A stretch of DNA of 64,000 nucleotides from JACRLV01 sp045863555. Lineage in GTDB: Bacteria; Planctomycetota; Phycisphaerae; UBA1845; Fen-1342. The notes under the pieces were generated by a model. It searched no databases and was not told where the DNA came from. It worked only from the letters and a program-made list of their open reading frames with translations. Made by a program: the position numbers and the translations under genes. Location: NCBI GenBank assembly GCA_045863555.1, contig BTUU01000008.1, forward strand, positions 62,001 to 126,000, in the 5' to 3' direction. Below, piece after piece: positions 7,942 to 16,915 of the stretch. Numbering within the stretch: position 1 is the first letter of the stretch; each line of letters begins with the position of its first letter.

Positions 7942-8853
7942 TCAGTCGCGCGTGATGAGAAATATGTACCGCGCCGCACGGCCGTCGCGCGTCATCGCCC
8001 GCAGCGCCGTCGATGTGTCGCCTGCGAGCTTCCGGGGCGTCACGGGAGTGACCGCGAGCGTCTCTCCGGCTTCGTCGTAGAAAACGACCCGATAGAGGAC
8101 GTCCTCCGGGCCGCGGATCGGACGGATCCGTACCTCCACCGTGATCCCGTTCGTTGTTCGTGTTATCGACTGCGATTCAAACGCAAAGTACCGCCGGTAC
8201 GGGCGATCGAGAAAAACCGCCTGCCCTTGATCTCCCTCGATCGTGTCGGCGGTGTAATCCTCGAGTCGACCGAGGACGTACGGACCGATCTCAGACGCAC
8301 GCATCTCGATTTCAATGGGCGACTTCGCCTTCGACTCCCCATCACGCGGCGCGTCGCGGCGTGGCGTGGGAGACGTTTGTGCCCTCGATGCCGAAGCGGA
8401 AGTCCGCTCCTCCATCAGTACGCGGGCGGTTCGTTCATCGCGGATCGAAAGGGCGATCTCCTCGCTCCCTTCAGCGGGTTCGGGCCAGACCACCGTCGCA
8501 TGAAGGTCCGGAGCACGCCCGGTTACCTCCGCGATTTCGATCATTCCGCCCATCCGGTCCGCCAGCCCTTCGGCCAGCGTCCGGCAGAATAGCCGCATTC
8601 CGGGCGTGGTCCGCTCTCTCCCCGCCGCGATCGTCGGCACGCGAAGAACCGCCGGCGTCCGGATTCCCTCCCGACTCATCGCACCGGAGAGTTTTGCCGC
8701 GACTCGAAAGGCGAAATCGTCGAATTCCGCCTCGGTGAGCGGCTCGACCACGCCGTCCGGCAGCACCACCGGCCCCGCCGGCCGCACGATCTGGCACCCG
8801 GCCAGCACCAGAACGACGCACAGAGCCACCGCCTGAATCGCTCGGATTGCCAA
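7942..8853 (-). CDS. Lipoprotein of unknown function (LpoB/YcfL-like features)
   Basis: The 303-aa protein has a lipoprotein signal peptide with lipobox VLAGC (Cys ~20). Residues ~45-160 read like an LpoB-type domain (FDDFAFRVAAKLSG, VLRVPTIAAGRERTTPGMRLFCRTLAEGLAD). Residues ~225-303 resemble small lipoproteins with a beta-sandwich (VRIRPIRGPEDVLYRVVFYDEAGETL). It would sit in the periplasm or outer membrane; a role in envelope assembly is inference. It is divergent from hflX. Confidence 0.7.
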   Translation of the reverse strand: MAIRAIQAVALCVVLVLAGCQIVRPAGPVVLPDGVVEPLTEAEFDDFAFRVAAKLSGAMSREGIRTPAVLRVPTIAAGRERTTPGMRLFCRTLAEGLADRMGGMIEIAEVTGRAPDLHATVVWPEPAEGSEEIALSIRDERTARVLMEERTSASASRAQTSPTPRRDAPRDGESKAKSPIEIEMRASEIGPYVLGRLEDYTADTIEGDQGQAVFLDRPYRRYFAFESQSITRTTNGITVEVRIRPIRGPEDVLYRVVFYDEAGETLAVTPVTPRKLAGDTSTALRAMTRDGRAARYIFLITRD

Positions 8854-8887
8854 ACCCGTCTCCCGGAAATTCGAATCGCCCGGGCCG

Positions 8888-8893
8888 TATAAT
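8888..8893 (+). promoter_or_regulatory. -10 box candidate for hflX
   Basis: A perfect TATAAT stands in very GC-rich DNA about 60 bases upstream of the hflX start. No convincing -35 box is visible at the right distance, so the assignment is tentative. Confidence 0.4.
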
Positions 8894-8951
8894 CACGGAA
8901 AGCGCGGCACGAGTCCACGGGCCGACGGCGCGCCCCGTACGCGTTTGGGAG

Positions 8952-10394
8952 ATGGATGACCTCGATCCGAGGCGGAGCTTCGGCGGAATCGGCGCGATCG
9001 TTGCCGGTCGTCGAGTCCCCGCCGTTGATGAACCTGAAATGGCAAAAAACACTTTCGCCGATGCCGCTGCCCGCGATGATTTCTCGATCCGCCAGGAGCG
9101 TGCCCTGCTCGTGGGCGTGATTCTCGACGGCCGGCAGATCGTCGACGATCCTGTCGCCGAACTCGCCGAACTCGTGCGGTCCGCCGGGGCGCTCGTGGTC
9201 GGCCGGGCGATCCAGAAGCGCCGCGCCTATTGTGCGGCCAGTTGCGTCGGCGCGGGAAAACTCGAGGAGATCCGCCAGAAATGCGACGCCTACGACGCCG
9301 ACGTGGTCATCTTCGATAACGACCTCTCACCGTCGCAGATTCGCGAAATCGAAAAAGTCACACTGCGCAAGGTTCTCGATCGAAGCGAACTCATCCTCGA
9401 CATTTTCGCGTCCCGGGCCCGCACCGCCGAAGCCAAGCTCCAGGTCGAGCTCGCCCAACTCGAGTACACGGCTCCCCGCCTCCGCGGCATGTGGACGCAC
9501 CTTGAGCGCATCGCCGGTGCCGGCGGCGCGACGGGCGTCGGCGCTGTCGGTGGCATCGGTACGCGCGGTCCCGGAGAAAAGCAGATCGAAATCGATCGCC
9601 GCCTCGTCGACCGGCGGGTGTCCCTGCTCAAGGACAAGATCCGCGAGATCAGCGCCCGCCGCGTCCGCGAGGTGAGCGCTCGCAAGAAGTTCTTTACGGT
9701 CTCGCTCGTCGGCTATACGAACGCCGGCAAATCGACGCTGATGAACGCGCTCACCGGAGCCGAAACGCCGACGCGCGACCGACTGTTCGAAACGCTCGAT
9801 ACGTTGACCCGCCGCTGGGAGATGGGCGGCGGACGCTTCGTCCTCCTCAGCGACACCGTCGGGTTCATCCGCGACCTGCCGCACCACCTGGTCGCGTCCT
9901 TCCGGGCGACCCTCGAGGAGGCGATCCACGCCGACCTGCTCCTCCATGTGGCCGACGCGTCGAGCCCGGAGCTCGACGCCCAGGTCGCGGCCGTCAACGA
10001 GGTGCTGACCGCGCTCGGAGCCGCGGATCGGCCGACTTTGCTGCTGCTCAACAAGATCGACCGGCTGGACGAGCACGACGCTGCATTGATCCGCGAGCGT
10101 CACCCGGACGCGCTCCCCATTTCCGCCGCCACACGCGCGGGACTCGACCACCTGCTCGATGCGGTCGACGGCCTGGTGCGCGGCCAGCAGCGGCTGCGCC
10201 GACTTTCAATCCCGATGGCCGCTGGCAAGGCGCTCGTCTTCCTCGACCGGTTCGCCGAGGTGCTGGAGCAGCGATACGAGGACGGCCGCATGATCGTCGA
10301 CGTGCACATCTCGCCGCGCGTGCTCGACCAGCTCCACGCGGCCTGTGCCGACATTCGTCATGTGGACGAACGTGAGGATGCCGATCACGGCTGA
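8952..10394 (+). CDS. hflX: GTPase HflX, ribosome-splitting/rescue GTPase
   Basis: The protein has the HflX N-terminal domain (RQERALLVGVILDGRQ, then FDNDLSPSQIREIEK and DRSELILDIFASRARTAEAKLQVELAQLEY), the Gly-rich linker GAGGATGVGAVGGIGTRGPGEKQ-like segment, and the G domain with P-loop GYTNAGKST (about residue 254), DTVGF and NKIDRLD. HflX binds 50S/70S ribosomes and splits stalled ribosomes. The start is uncertain: 8952 follows a GGGAG, while 9039 is the next Met; both lie before the conserved domain. Confidence 0.95.
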   Translation: MDDLDPRRSFGGIGAIVAGRRVPAVDEPEMAKNTFADAAARDDFSIRQERALLVGVILDGRQIVDDPVAELAELVRSAGALVVGRAIQKRRAYCAASCVGAGKLEEIRQKCDAYDADVVIFDNDLSPSQIREIEKVTLRKVLDRSELILDIFASRARTAEAKLQVELAQLEYTAPRLRGMWTHLERIAGAGGATGVGAVGGIGTRGPGEKQIEIDRRLVDRRVSLLKDKIREISARRVREVSARKKFFTVSLVGYTNAGKSTLMNALTGAETPTRDRLFETLDTLTRRWEMGGGRFVLLSDTVGFIRDLPHHLVASFRATLEEAIHADLLLHVADASSPELDAQVAAVNEVLTALGAADRPTLLLLNKIDRLDEHDAALIRERHPDALPISAATRAGLDHLLDAVDGLVRGQQRLRRLSIPMAAGKALVFLDRFAEVLEQRYEDGRMIVDVHISPRVLDQLHAACADIRHVDEREDADHG

Positions 10395-10436
10395 CCCGTG
10401 TCCGCCGTGTCGTCTCATTCCCCTCGAAGTATTCGA

Positions 10437-10590
10437 CAGCCTTTTTTCGACGTATCCCGCATACTTGCTCCGACCTACCCCCTTCGTCCGGCTTGGAGGT
10501 GTCCCGCAGTCTTGCTTCGACGCCTCCGCCTGCGCCTGGCTTCGAGCTCTCCCGCAGCCTTTTCTCGATCCATCGCCCGGTCATGCCTCG
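10437..10590. repeat. Imperfect ~48-bp direct repeats
   Basis: Four units start with CAGCCTT-, CATACTTGCT-, CAGTCTTGCT- and CAGCCTT- and three of them end in TCCCG: 10437-10459 (short), 10460-10506, 10507-10554 and 10555-10590 (incomplete). The units share the core CTTGCTYCGAC or CTTTTYTCGA. They look like a decaying tandem array. Confidence 0.55.
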
Positions 10591-10635
10591 TGATACCACA
10601 CCGTCCTGTCCAGGTGCATTCCATATTGCCGGCGC

Positions 10636-10725
10636 GTCGAGACCTCGATGTGCGGGCCCGCTGAAGTCGGGACTGCAATGTGCGGGCGCGCTGCCGTCGA
10701 GACCGCGATCTGGGGCCAAACGCCG
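10636..10725. repeat. Three tandem 30-bp repeats
   Basis: Units at 10636-10665, 10666-10695 and 10696-10725 each begin GTCGRGAC and carry an ATSTGSGGGC-like core. They are contiguous without spacers, so this is a tandem repeat and not a CRISPR array. An ORF on the minus strand reads them as a 10-residue PHI-V-T repeat, but coding is doubtful. Confidence 0.6.
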
Positions 10726-10899
10726 TTCGCAACTCCGGCTTCGTCTGGAGTGGAGCCGGACCGGGTTCTCGCGACCGCTTTCGGTGGTTGGCCATGTCCG
10801 AACTCCGGGTTATGATCCTCCATCCAACGAGGCCACGTGGCCCCGGCCAGAGTATCCGCAGTAGGGGGCACCAGTTAGACGCGCTGTAACACCGCATTT

Positions 10900-12158
<1,259 letters not shown>

Positions 12159-12173
12159 GGCGTTGGCCGATCT

Positions 12174-12476
12174 TTACCTTGGGTTGTCGTTCGTCAAGCG
12201 GTCAAGAAAGCGGTCCAGTTCCACGCGGCGATAGAACACCGACTTCGACACCTGCGTGCCGCGGAGCAGGCCCATCGCTCGGTAGCGGGCCAGCGTTTCC
12301 CCGGGATTGCGAAGCCCTCTGATCGTGTCGAGCCGCAGGTACCGGACCGCTTCCGCCTCGGTCAACAGCTCCGGGCACGTGATGGGCGGCGAGCCGGGCA
12401 GAATCGGCCGACTGGGCATGACAGCGGGCGCGGCATTGCGTTCGATGGCCGATTGGTCGTGCAGTTCACGGTTCAT
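12174..12476 (-). CDS. AlpA/excisionase-like helix-turn-helix protein
   Basis: The 100-aa protein has a C-terminal MerR/AlpA-type winged helix: LLTEAEAVRYLRLDTIRGLRNP, then ARYRAMGLLRGTQVSKSVFYRRVELDRFLDRL. Such proteins bind att DNA or regulate integrase expression. It lies 15 bases upstream of int, and its start overlaps the stop of the next gene (ATGA), so the three form one transcript. The role as excisionase is inferred from position. Confidence 0.75.
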   Translation of the reverse strand: MNRELHDQSAIERNAAPAVMPSRPILPGSPPITCPELLTEAEAVRYLRLDTIRGLRNPGETLARYRAMGLLRGTQVSKSVFYRRVELDRFLDRLTNDNPR

Positions 12477-12733
12477 GATTCCTTCCCCGATTGCAGAGTG
12501 AGATACTCGTACAGCTTGCTCGCAACCAGCGCGAGCTTAGGCAGGTCGTCGGGCCGCAGATACCCCGTGGTCTTCCACTCGCCGCTGCGTTCGTCGCGGT
12601 AACGCTTCTCGATTCGGATGGTGTGCTGCACGACCGGCCGCCCGTTGAGCGTTGTGGACTTGCCCCAAACGGCACCGCTAATGGCTCCGGCACGCACTTC
12701 GTGAATCGGTGCTTCGCCGCACTTGGTCGTCAT
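12473..12733 (-). CDS. Small PC4-like protein, copy 1
   Basis: The 86-aa protein has the pattern found in four other genes of this window: PIHEVRAGAISGAVW, then R-IEKRYRDERSGEWKTTGYLRPDDLPKLALVASKLYEYL. The order of a short basic strand, a RxYxDxxxxW turn and a DDL-containing helix resembles PC4/YdbC single-strand DNA-binding folds; this relation is by pattern only. It is first in the excisionase-integrase transcript, which suggests a role in element DNA handling. Confidence 0.6.
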   Translation of the reverse strand: MTTKCGEAPIHEVRAGAISGAVWGKSTTLNGRPVVQHTIRIEKRYRDERSGEWKTTGYLRPDDLPKLALVASKLYEYLTLQSGKES

Positions 12734-12749
12734 CGTCCGCCACTCCGTG

Positions 12750-12773
12750 TTGTGTACGCTTACTTGCGTACAA
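12750..12773. promoter_or_regulatory. Inverted repeat, operator candidate upstream of the int transcript
   Basis: TTGTGTACGC and GCGTACAACC form an inverted repeat with a 6-base centre, 17 bases upstream of the PC4-like gene start. The TGTACGCT half-site recurs upstream of the xre gene (13941-13948) and GTAC repeats occur at 14644-14673, which suggests one regulator for all three. Confidence 0.45.
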
Positions 12774-12791
12774 CCGAGACAAAAAAAAGCC

Positions 12792-13529
12792 CTACCGTTT
12801 CGTGGAGCCTTCCTCGCCGAATTCGAGCATCGGTTGACGGTCCGGTTCCGGCTCTATGAGCTTCTGGACCAGTTTTCGTGGCAAGAGCGGCTGCGTGCGG
12901 GCAATCCGCGGCTGGATGTCCGAACAGCGGATCACGGCGGCTGCCTTCGAGACCTTGAACTTGCGAGCGAGCGCCGGGAGAAACCGGCGGCGCCATAGTG
13001 ACTCGGAATCATCGATCGGTTCCATCAACTTGGCAAAGCACTGCGAACGCTTCATGCCCTGACTATCGCAGAGTTGCAGGAGTTCCCGTTCCAGCAGGGC
13101 CAAAGGCATCAAGAACGCGGCTGCGAAACGGTTCGCTTCACGCTCAAACTGGTCGCGGGTACTGAGGCCGTAATCGAGCGTGTCGCGGAACGTGCGCGCC
13201 GCCTTCGCGTGAAGGATGATGTGGCCAAGCTCGTGGGCGGCAGTGAATCGGCAGCGCCCCTCGTGGCTAAGAACCTGCTCGTCAATCATGATCTCTCGCC
13301 TCGTGGGATAGGCAGCGCCCAGCACATCCGCACCGAGGCGCGAAAGGTTGCCGAAGCCGAGCCGGACGCGAAGCGGCCCTTCAATCCACTCCTCAACGGG
13401 AATGGGAAGCGGCAGGCTCTCCATCTTGCGTCGCTTGCGGCACTGCTCCAGGCACTCCCAAGCGCGGCGATCGACCTGGCGAGAACCCCATCGCGGCTCG
13501 AAGTAGCGGTATTCCAGGGCGGGTCGCAT
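12792..13529 (-). CDS. ImmA/IrrE-type metallopeptidase
   Basis: The 245-aa protein has the zinc motif AAHELGHIILH (about residue 99) and a downstream FEREANRFAAAFLMP glutamate motif, both typical of ImmA/IrrE. Such proteases cleave or activate partner XRE repressors of mobile elements. It follows the xre gene by 3 bases, forming the classic repressor-antirepressor pair. The C-terminal ~80 residues are unusual in length and basic. Confidence 0.88.
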   Translation of the reverse strand: MRPALEYRYFEPRWGSRQVDRRAWECLEQCRKRRKMESLPLPIPVEEWIEGPLRVRLGFGNLSRLGADVLGAAYPTRREIMIDEQVLSHEGRCRFTAAHELGHIILHAKAARTFRDTLDYGLSTRDQFEREANRFAAAFLMPLALLERELLQLCDSQGMKRSQCFAKLMEPIDDSESLWRRRFLPALARKFKVSKAAAVIRCSDIQPRIARTQPLLPRKLVQKLIEPEPDRQPMLEFGEEGSTKR

Positions 13530-13532
13530 CGC

Positions 13533-13925
13533 TCATTTCGCCTTTCGGGGTTCCTTTTGGATCGACAGGCGCTGAGCCTCTTCGATCAGCGCGTCCCACT
13601 GGTCACGCGTGAGACGGCGCGCGTTCCGCAGGAGGGCCGGCACCTTTTCCGCCGTCAACGCATCTTGGCTGGCGACCTCGCTGACGATGACGTCCGGGCG
13701 GCTCCAGCCAGCGCGGAGCTTCGGTTCGGCAATTCCGTAAGCTTCGCTAATTCGCTTCAGAAGTTCTTCGGAGGGTGTTCGTCGACCAAGCTCCAGGTCG
13801 GTGAGATGCGCGGGGGCGATTCCAAGGATCTTGGCCATTTCGCGGAGGCCCCTGTTGAGACCTACACGAGTGCGGCGAAGCAGCTCGCCAACCGGCTCCG
13901 GACTGGATGTTGCGTGTCGTGCCAT
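13533..13925 (-). CDS. XRE-family helix-turn-helix repressor
   Basis: From the Met at 13925 (GAGGAG Shine-Dalgarno just upstream) the 130-aa protein has a Cro/C1 HTH: GELLRRTRVGLNRGLREMAKILGIAPAHLTDLELGRRTPSEELLKRIS. The C-terminal part (SEVASQDALTAEKVPALLRNARRLT) is where an ImmA partner would be expected to bind or cut. It probably keeps the element quiescent, with relief by the ImmA-like protease encoded next. The in-frame extension to 13979 lacks support. Confidence 0.88.
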   Translation of the reverse strand: MARHATSSPEPVGELLRRTRVGLNRGLREMAKILGIAPAHLTDLELGRRTPSEELLKRISEAYGIAEPKLRAGWSRPDVIVSEVASQDALTAEKVPALLRNARRLTRDQWDALIEEAQRLSIQKEPRKAK

Positions 13926-13933
13926 TGGCTCCT

Positions 13934-13948
13934 CACGTACTGTACGCT
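13934..13948. promoter_or_regulatory. GTAC-type operator candidate at the xre start
   Basis: CACGTACTGTACGCT lies 9-23 bases upstream of the xre start codon and includes TGTACGCT, identical to the half-site at 12753-12760. Its position would allow autorepression. Confidence 0.4.
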
Positions 13949-14009
13949 GATATGCTAACAACCGTCCGGATGAAGTCAAGCCCCTGGGTATGGAATTCCT
14001 TGGGACGGG

Positions 14010-14636
14010 TCAGTCGGCCCGGAACGCGGCGAACGGCGGGGCTGGAATGCCTGGGGGTCGCTGATACCGGTAGCGGCGTAAAGCGATGACGGCATGGACC
14101 AAGTAGGCGGCCGTAACCCCGACGTAGGCGTCGTACGCCAAGCCGAGCTCGGCATCCACGAGCGACCGGGAGTGGAACAGGACGATACACGCCGCCAACG
14201 CCGTCAAGCAGGCCGCTCCGACGGACAGCATGGCGGCTGTTCCGGTCCGGCCTGCCGTAGCGCGTTTTCGATTGGGATGTTGGGATTGGAAAACCATCAG
14301 CTCCACACCCGCGATTCGATTGACCATTCGCTCGATTTCATCGATGCGGCGCAGGTGGTCCTCCTTGGAGCGTGCGTGTCCGAGCGTCGTGGCAACTATC
14401 CACGACAGGCAGGATGGGATGCCTACTAGGAGTAGGAGCTGAGTCTCCGCCGGAAGCGCTGGCACGCTGCCGAGCACAACTCCGAGCGCGCCACCGGCGG
14501 TTGGGATACGCTGATCCATCGCGCTCAACCGGAACAGCACGAGCTGATATAACGCCCGATACTCTTCGGTAAGCACCGAAATCTGCTCGCGGTCGGTAAG
14601 GCGGCTCGCCGTACCGGTTTGAAATTCATTGGTCAC
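14010..14636 (-). CDS. Four-helix membrane protein of unknown function
   Basis: The 208-aa protein has two pairs of hydrophobic segments (GGALGVVLGSVPALPAETQ with LLLLVGIPSCLSWIVATTLG; then AAMLSVGAACLTALAACIVL and AYVGVTAAYLVHAVIAL) separated by a charged helical loop of ~50 residues. The GTG at 14636 follows a GAGGAGGT Shine-Dalgarno, whereas the longer ORF reads through the antisense of the cupin gene and is rejected. It is divergent from the cupin gene. The layout recalls small membrane effectors, but I do not recognise a family. Confidence 0.6.
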   Translation of the reverse strand: MTNEFQTGTASRLTDREQISVLTEEYRALYQLVLFRLSAMDQRIPTAGGALGVVLGSVPALPAETQLLLLVGIPSCLSWIVATTLGHARSKEDHLRRIDEIERMVNRIAGVELMVFQSQHPNRKRATAGRTGTAAMLSVGAACLTALAACIVLFHSRSLVDAELGLAYDAYVGVTAAYLVHAVIALRRYRYQRPPGIPAPPFAAFRAD

Positions 14637-14643
14637 GCCCCTT

Positions 14644-14673
14644 GTACCTCCTCGGCAAGTACCGTACACGTAC
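14644..14673. promoter_or_regulatory. Cluster of four GTAC motifs in a divergent promoter region
   Basis: GTAC occurs at 14644, 14659, 14664 and 14670 within 30 bases between the divergent membrane-protein and cupin genes. Together with the similar sites at 12750 and 13934 it may be bound by the XRE repressor. Confidence 0.35.
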
Positions 14674-14726
14674 CTAACTTGGATGCGTCCCTCGACTCGA
14701 CGATTCAAACACGAAGGAGGTGTGGC

Positions 14727-15407
14727 ATGTCGATGATTCAGGCAGAAACGACGCTGAAGTGCAGGGAGAGTCCCGGCGCTCGGGCGCTGGTGCGACTCTT
14801 CGAACTGGCACGTGCGGGACTCGATGTCGCCTCGTGCGGTCGAACGGGCTGCGAACCGTTTCGCAGATCGATGCGGCTCGGGTTCCCCGAACTCGATGGC
14901 GTCACGGTCTCGGAGTTGGTGAAGCTGGCGGAGAACGAATTCCCGCTGGAGTTGCGAGCGCCGTTCGAGGACACGGACAGCATCGCGGGCGCCGTGTGGC
15001 GTGGGTCCGACGTGTTCGACGGCGCCAATGATGGGCTGGTCATGTTGCGTTTCGACGCCGGAACGCTCGATCTGCCCATGCACGTTCACGAACGTTCGGA
15101 CCGTTTCATCGTGGCGCTCAAGGGCTCGGGCTTTTTTCACGTGTCGAACGAAACTCTGGCGGTCTTTTCGGGAGCGGACTTGCGCGCGATCCCCGTGCAA
15201 GCGGGCGACGCGATCGCCTTCACGCGCGGCCTCATGCACACGTTCAGCTCGCCGATGACGACGCTGGTGCTGCTCTCGTATCACGCGCCGCTGATTGAGC
15301 TGGACGACCCGGGCCAATACACGTTGCCGTCCTTTGTGTGGACGCCGCGAATGGGTCAGTCCTTCGGTCGGGAATCGGCGTGTGCCCGGAGTGCTGAAGT
15401 ACGGTAG
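14727..15407 (+). CDS. Cupin-domain protein
   Basis: The 226-aa protein (ATG after GAAGGAGGTG) has a C-terminal cupin barrel: LPMHVHERSDRFIVALKGSG (metal-binding HxH and E-type motif 1, about residues 116-135) and IPVQAGDAIAFTRGLMHTFS (motif 2 with His). The N-terminal ~90 residues are helical and carry CGRTGCEPF. Cupins of this type bind metal and may be enzymes or sugar/ligand sensors; its role here is unknown. It is the last protein gene before the structured RNA region on the same strand. Confidence 0.75.
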   Translation: MSMIQAETTLKCRESPGARALVRLFELARAGLDVASCGRTGCEPFRRSMRLGFPELDGVTVSELVKLAENEFPLELRAPFEDTDSIAGAVWRGSDVFDGANDGLVMLRFDAGTLDLPMHVHERSDRFIVALKGSGFFHVSNETLAVFSGADLRAIPVQAGDAIAFTRGLMHTFSSPMTTLVLLSYHAPLIELDDPGQYTLPSFVWTPRMGQSFGRESACARSAEVR

Positions 15408-15439
15408 GCTCGCGCCGCGAGCTTCGGCTCGTGGTCGTC

Positions 15440-16885
15440 AGTAACGGATATCATGTTGCGCGACGCCATTCAGACCGGGCGGCATCACCCGTTCAACTCG
15501 GCCTTACCAACCGAGCCAAGGGCACGGCTTAACCAACCGTGATGATGCCGACCCGTAGAGCCGGATGCGTCGAGAGGCGCTTGTCCGGCTCGACGGAGGC
15601 TCGCGGAATCAAAACTCGATGCGGCGCCAACTGCGTCGAGCGAATCTCCGCGTTCTATCCGATGCGTTGTCCCGGAAGCGGGGCGACGGAGAAAAGCCTC
15701 GCATTCATCGGATCCTTCCCGGTGAGTTCGGGGGCGTCGCAATCAAAGGTGGTGCGTCCGCCTCACGGCGGACAAATCCCCCCACGGGGTTCGGGCCACA
15801 GTTCCGATTCGTCGGGACAATTCGGGTGCAAGTCCCGTCAGGTTCGTTCAACGTCGGCCGGCGTGGGGAGCTTTCGTGCCTGCAAGGGCCGGAACCGGGC
15901 TGTGACCAGCTCGGCGATCGGGTGAGCGGCGAAAGCCGCCTTGAGAAAGCCCGACGGTGAAAAGCTCAACCATGAAAGGCCCGCAAGGGCTTGCCGGTCA
16001 TTGCCAGCCAAAGTCGGAGCCGAATCGCGAATGGTTCAGGTCGGCGGATAAGCGGGTGCTTCTTGTTTCGACCCGCAGAAATCGTCACCGTTTCGGTGAC
16101 GGAAACTCTGCTTCGGCGGGAGCCGGTGCAGACGACCTGAACTCGACGGGTATCACCGTCTAGCAACGTGATTGGCTGGCGGAAGATTGCGACTAATCCG
16201 GGATGGGCTTGAGCTGCCGGGTTGGTTCCCGGTGCCTGGTCTGGTCGGCCAGGTGCTTCAAACGCTCAAGTCCGGGAGTGTGCCTTCAGTAGAAGCGGCC
16301 GGGAGGCCGGCGAGCGTGGCTGCAAGGCAGTGGCCGCTCGTTCGCGCCGGGGCTGGTAACCTCGGCAATCGCGACGACGAAAGAGGCGACGGGTTCATAC
16401 CCGGTCTGAACGGCGTACTTGGTGAGGCGAAAGCGCCTCGCAAGTCCCTTGGATGGGGCCTGCGTGGCTGCACGCGGCCGGTCTTGGCGGACCGGCGGCT
16501 TGTGGCACACGGAATGACGATGACAGGCTACGTGTGCCTCGCACACGGGCGGTTGTCGTTGGGGTTCCTGCTTGGGGCAGTTCCATTACTGGGGGCGGTC
16601 AACTTGGAAACAAGTTCGACCGCCCCGGTCGAAGAGCAGCATCGTGCCGTGGTCGGTCGCATGGATGCGACTGACCGGATGGCTGGCTGCGATAGTGAGG
16701 GCGGTGAGGGACGAATGAGTCGGGCGATAGCGGGGCGACCGTAACCGGTCGCGACATATTCAGATTCCCGCGAGTCCGAGCTGCGTTCTGCCGCACCTCC
16801 CGCAAGTGACTGCCGAGCACAGCGCACGGTTTCCATGCGGAAACGCATAACGGCTTCGGGGATTGTGCCGTAAACAATCCCCACC
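15440..16885 (+). ncRNA. Candidate giant structured RNA (~1.45 kb)
   Basis: The region has no credible reading frame but is dense with stable hairpins. Examples (plus strand) are 15558-15591 (8 bp outer stem), 15657-15713 (8-bp long-range stem), 15756-15773 (7 bp, TCAC loop), 15926-15939 (GCGGC-GAAA-GCCGC), 15977-15992 (GCAA loop), 16083-16101, 16217-16232, 16235-16253, 16424-16439, 16462-16475, 16477-16496 (7 bp), 16531-16547 (7 bp), 16592-16626 (9+6 bp, GAAA loop), 16651-16676, 16735-16752, 16835-16848 (ATGCG-GAAA-CGCAT) and 16858-16882 (9 bp). The many GNRA loops on this strand fix the likely orientation. Size and loop content recall large ornate RNAs (GOLLD, ROOL, OLE, HEARO) or an intron; I cannot match it to any. 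Ends are approximate. Confidence 0.65.
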
Positions 16886-16915
16886 TTTTGGGCAGTATCA
16901 GGCGTTGGGCGGGGA

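Larger units (their letters stand above)
10395..10899. other. Repeat-rich gap between hflX and tRNA-Gly
   Basis: No gene is convincing in these 505 bases. Short ORFs on the minus strand encode Arg/Ser/Pro-rich repeats that simply mirror the DNA repeats. Two imperfect direct-repeat arrays (10437-10590 and 10636-10725) occupy much of the region. Confidence 0.6.

Noticed and set aside
10636..10725. CRISPR-like array
   Set aside because: The 30-bp units are contiguous with no spacers and vary between copies; it is a simple tandem repeat.
14637..15317. N-terminal half of the minus-strand ORF 14010-15317
   Set aside because: This half is antisense to the cupin gene; a GTG start with a GAGGAGGT Shine-Dalgarno at 14636 explains the real protein.
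15565..16744. Plus-strand ORFs inside the RNA region (15565-15960, 16172-16744)
   Set aside because: They have no Shine-Dalgarno site, unusual composition and are interrupted by strong hairpins; they look like chance frames.
15440..16885. Group II or group I intron
   Set aside because: I looked for a GUGYG 5' end, a domain V with AGC triad and GAAA loop, and group I P7-like pairing. The best candidate (16415-16445) lacks the AGC triad. The idea remains testable but is not supported by eye.
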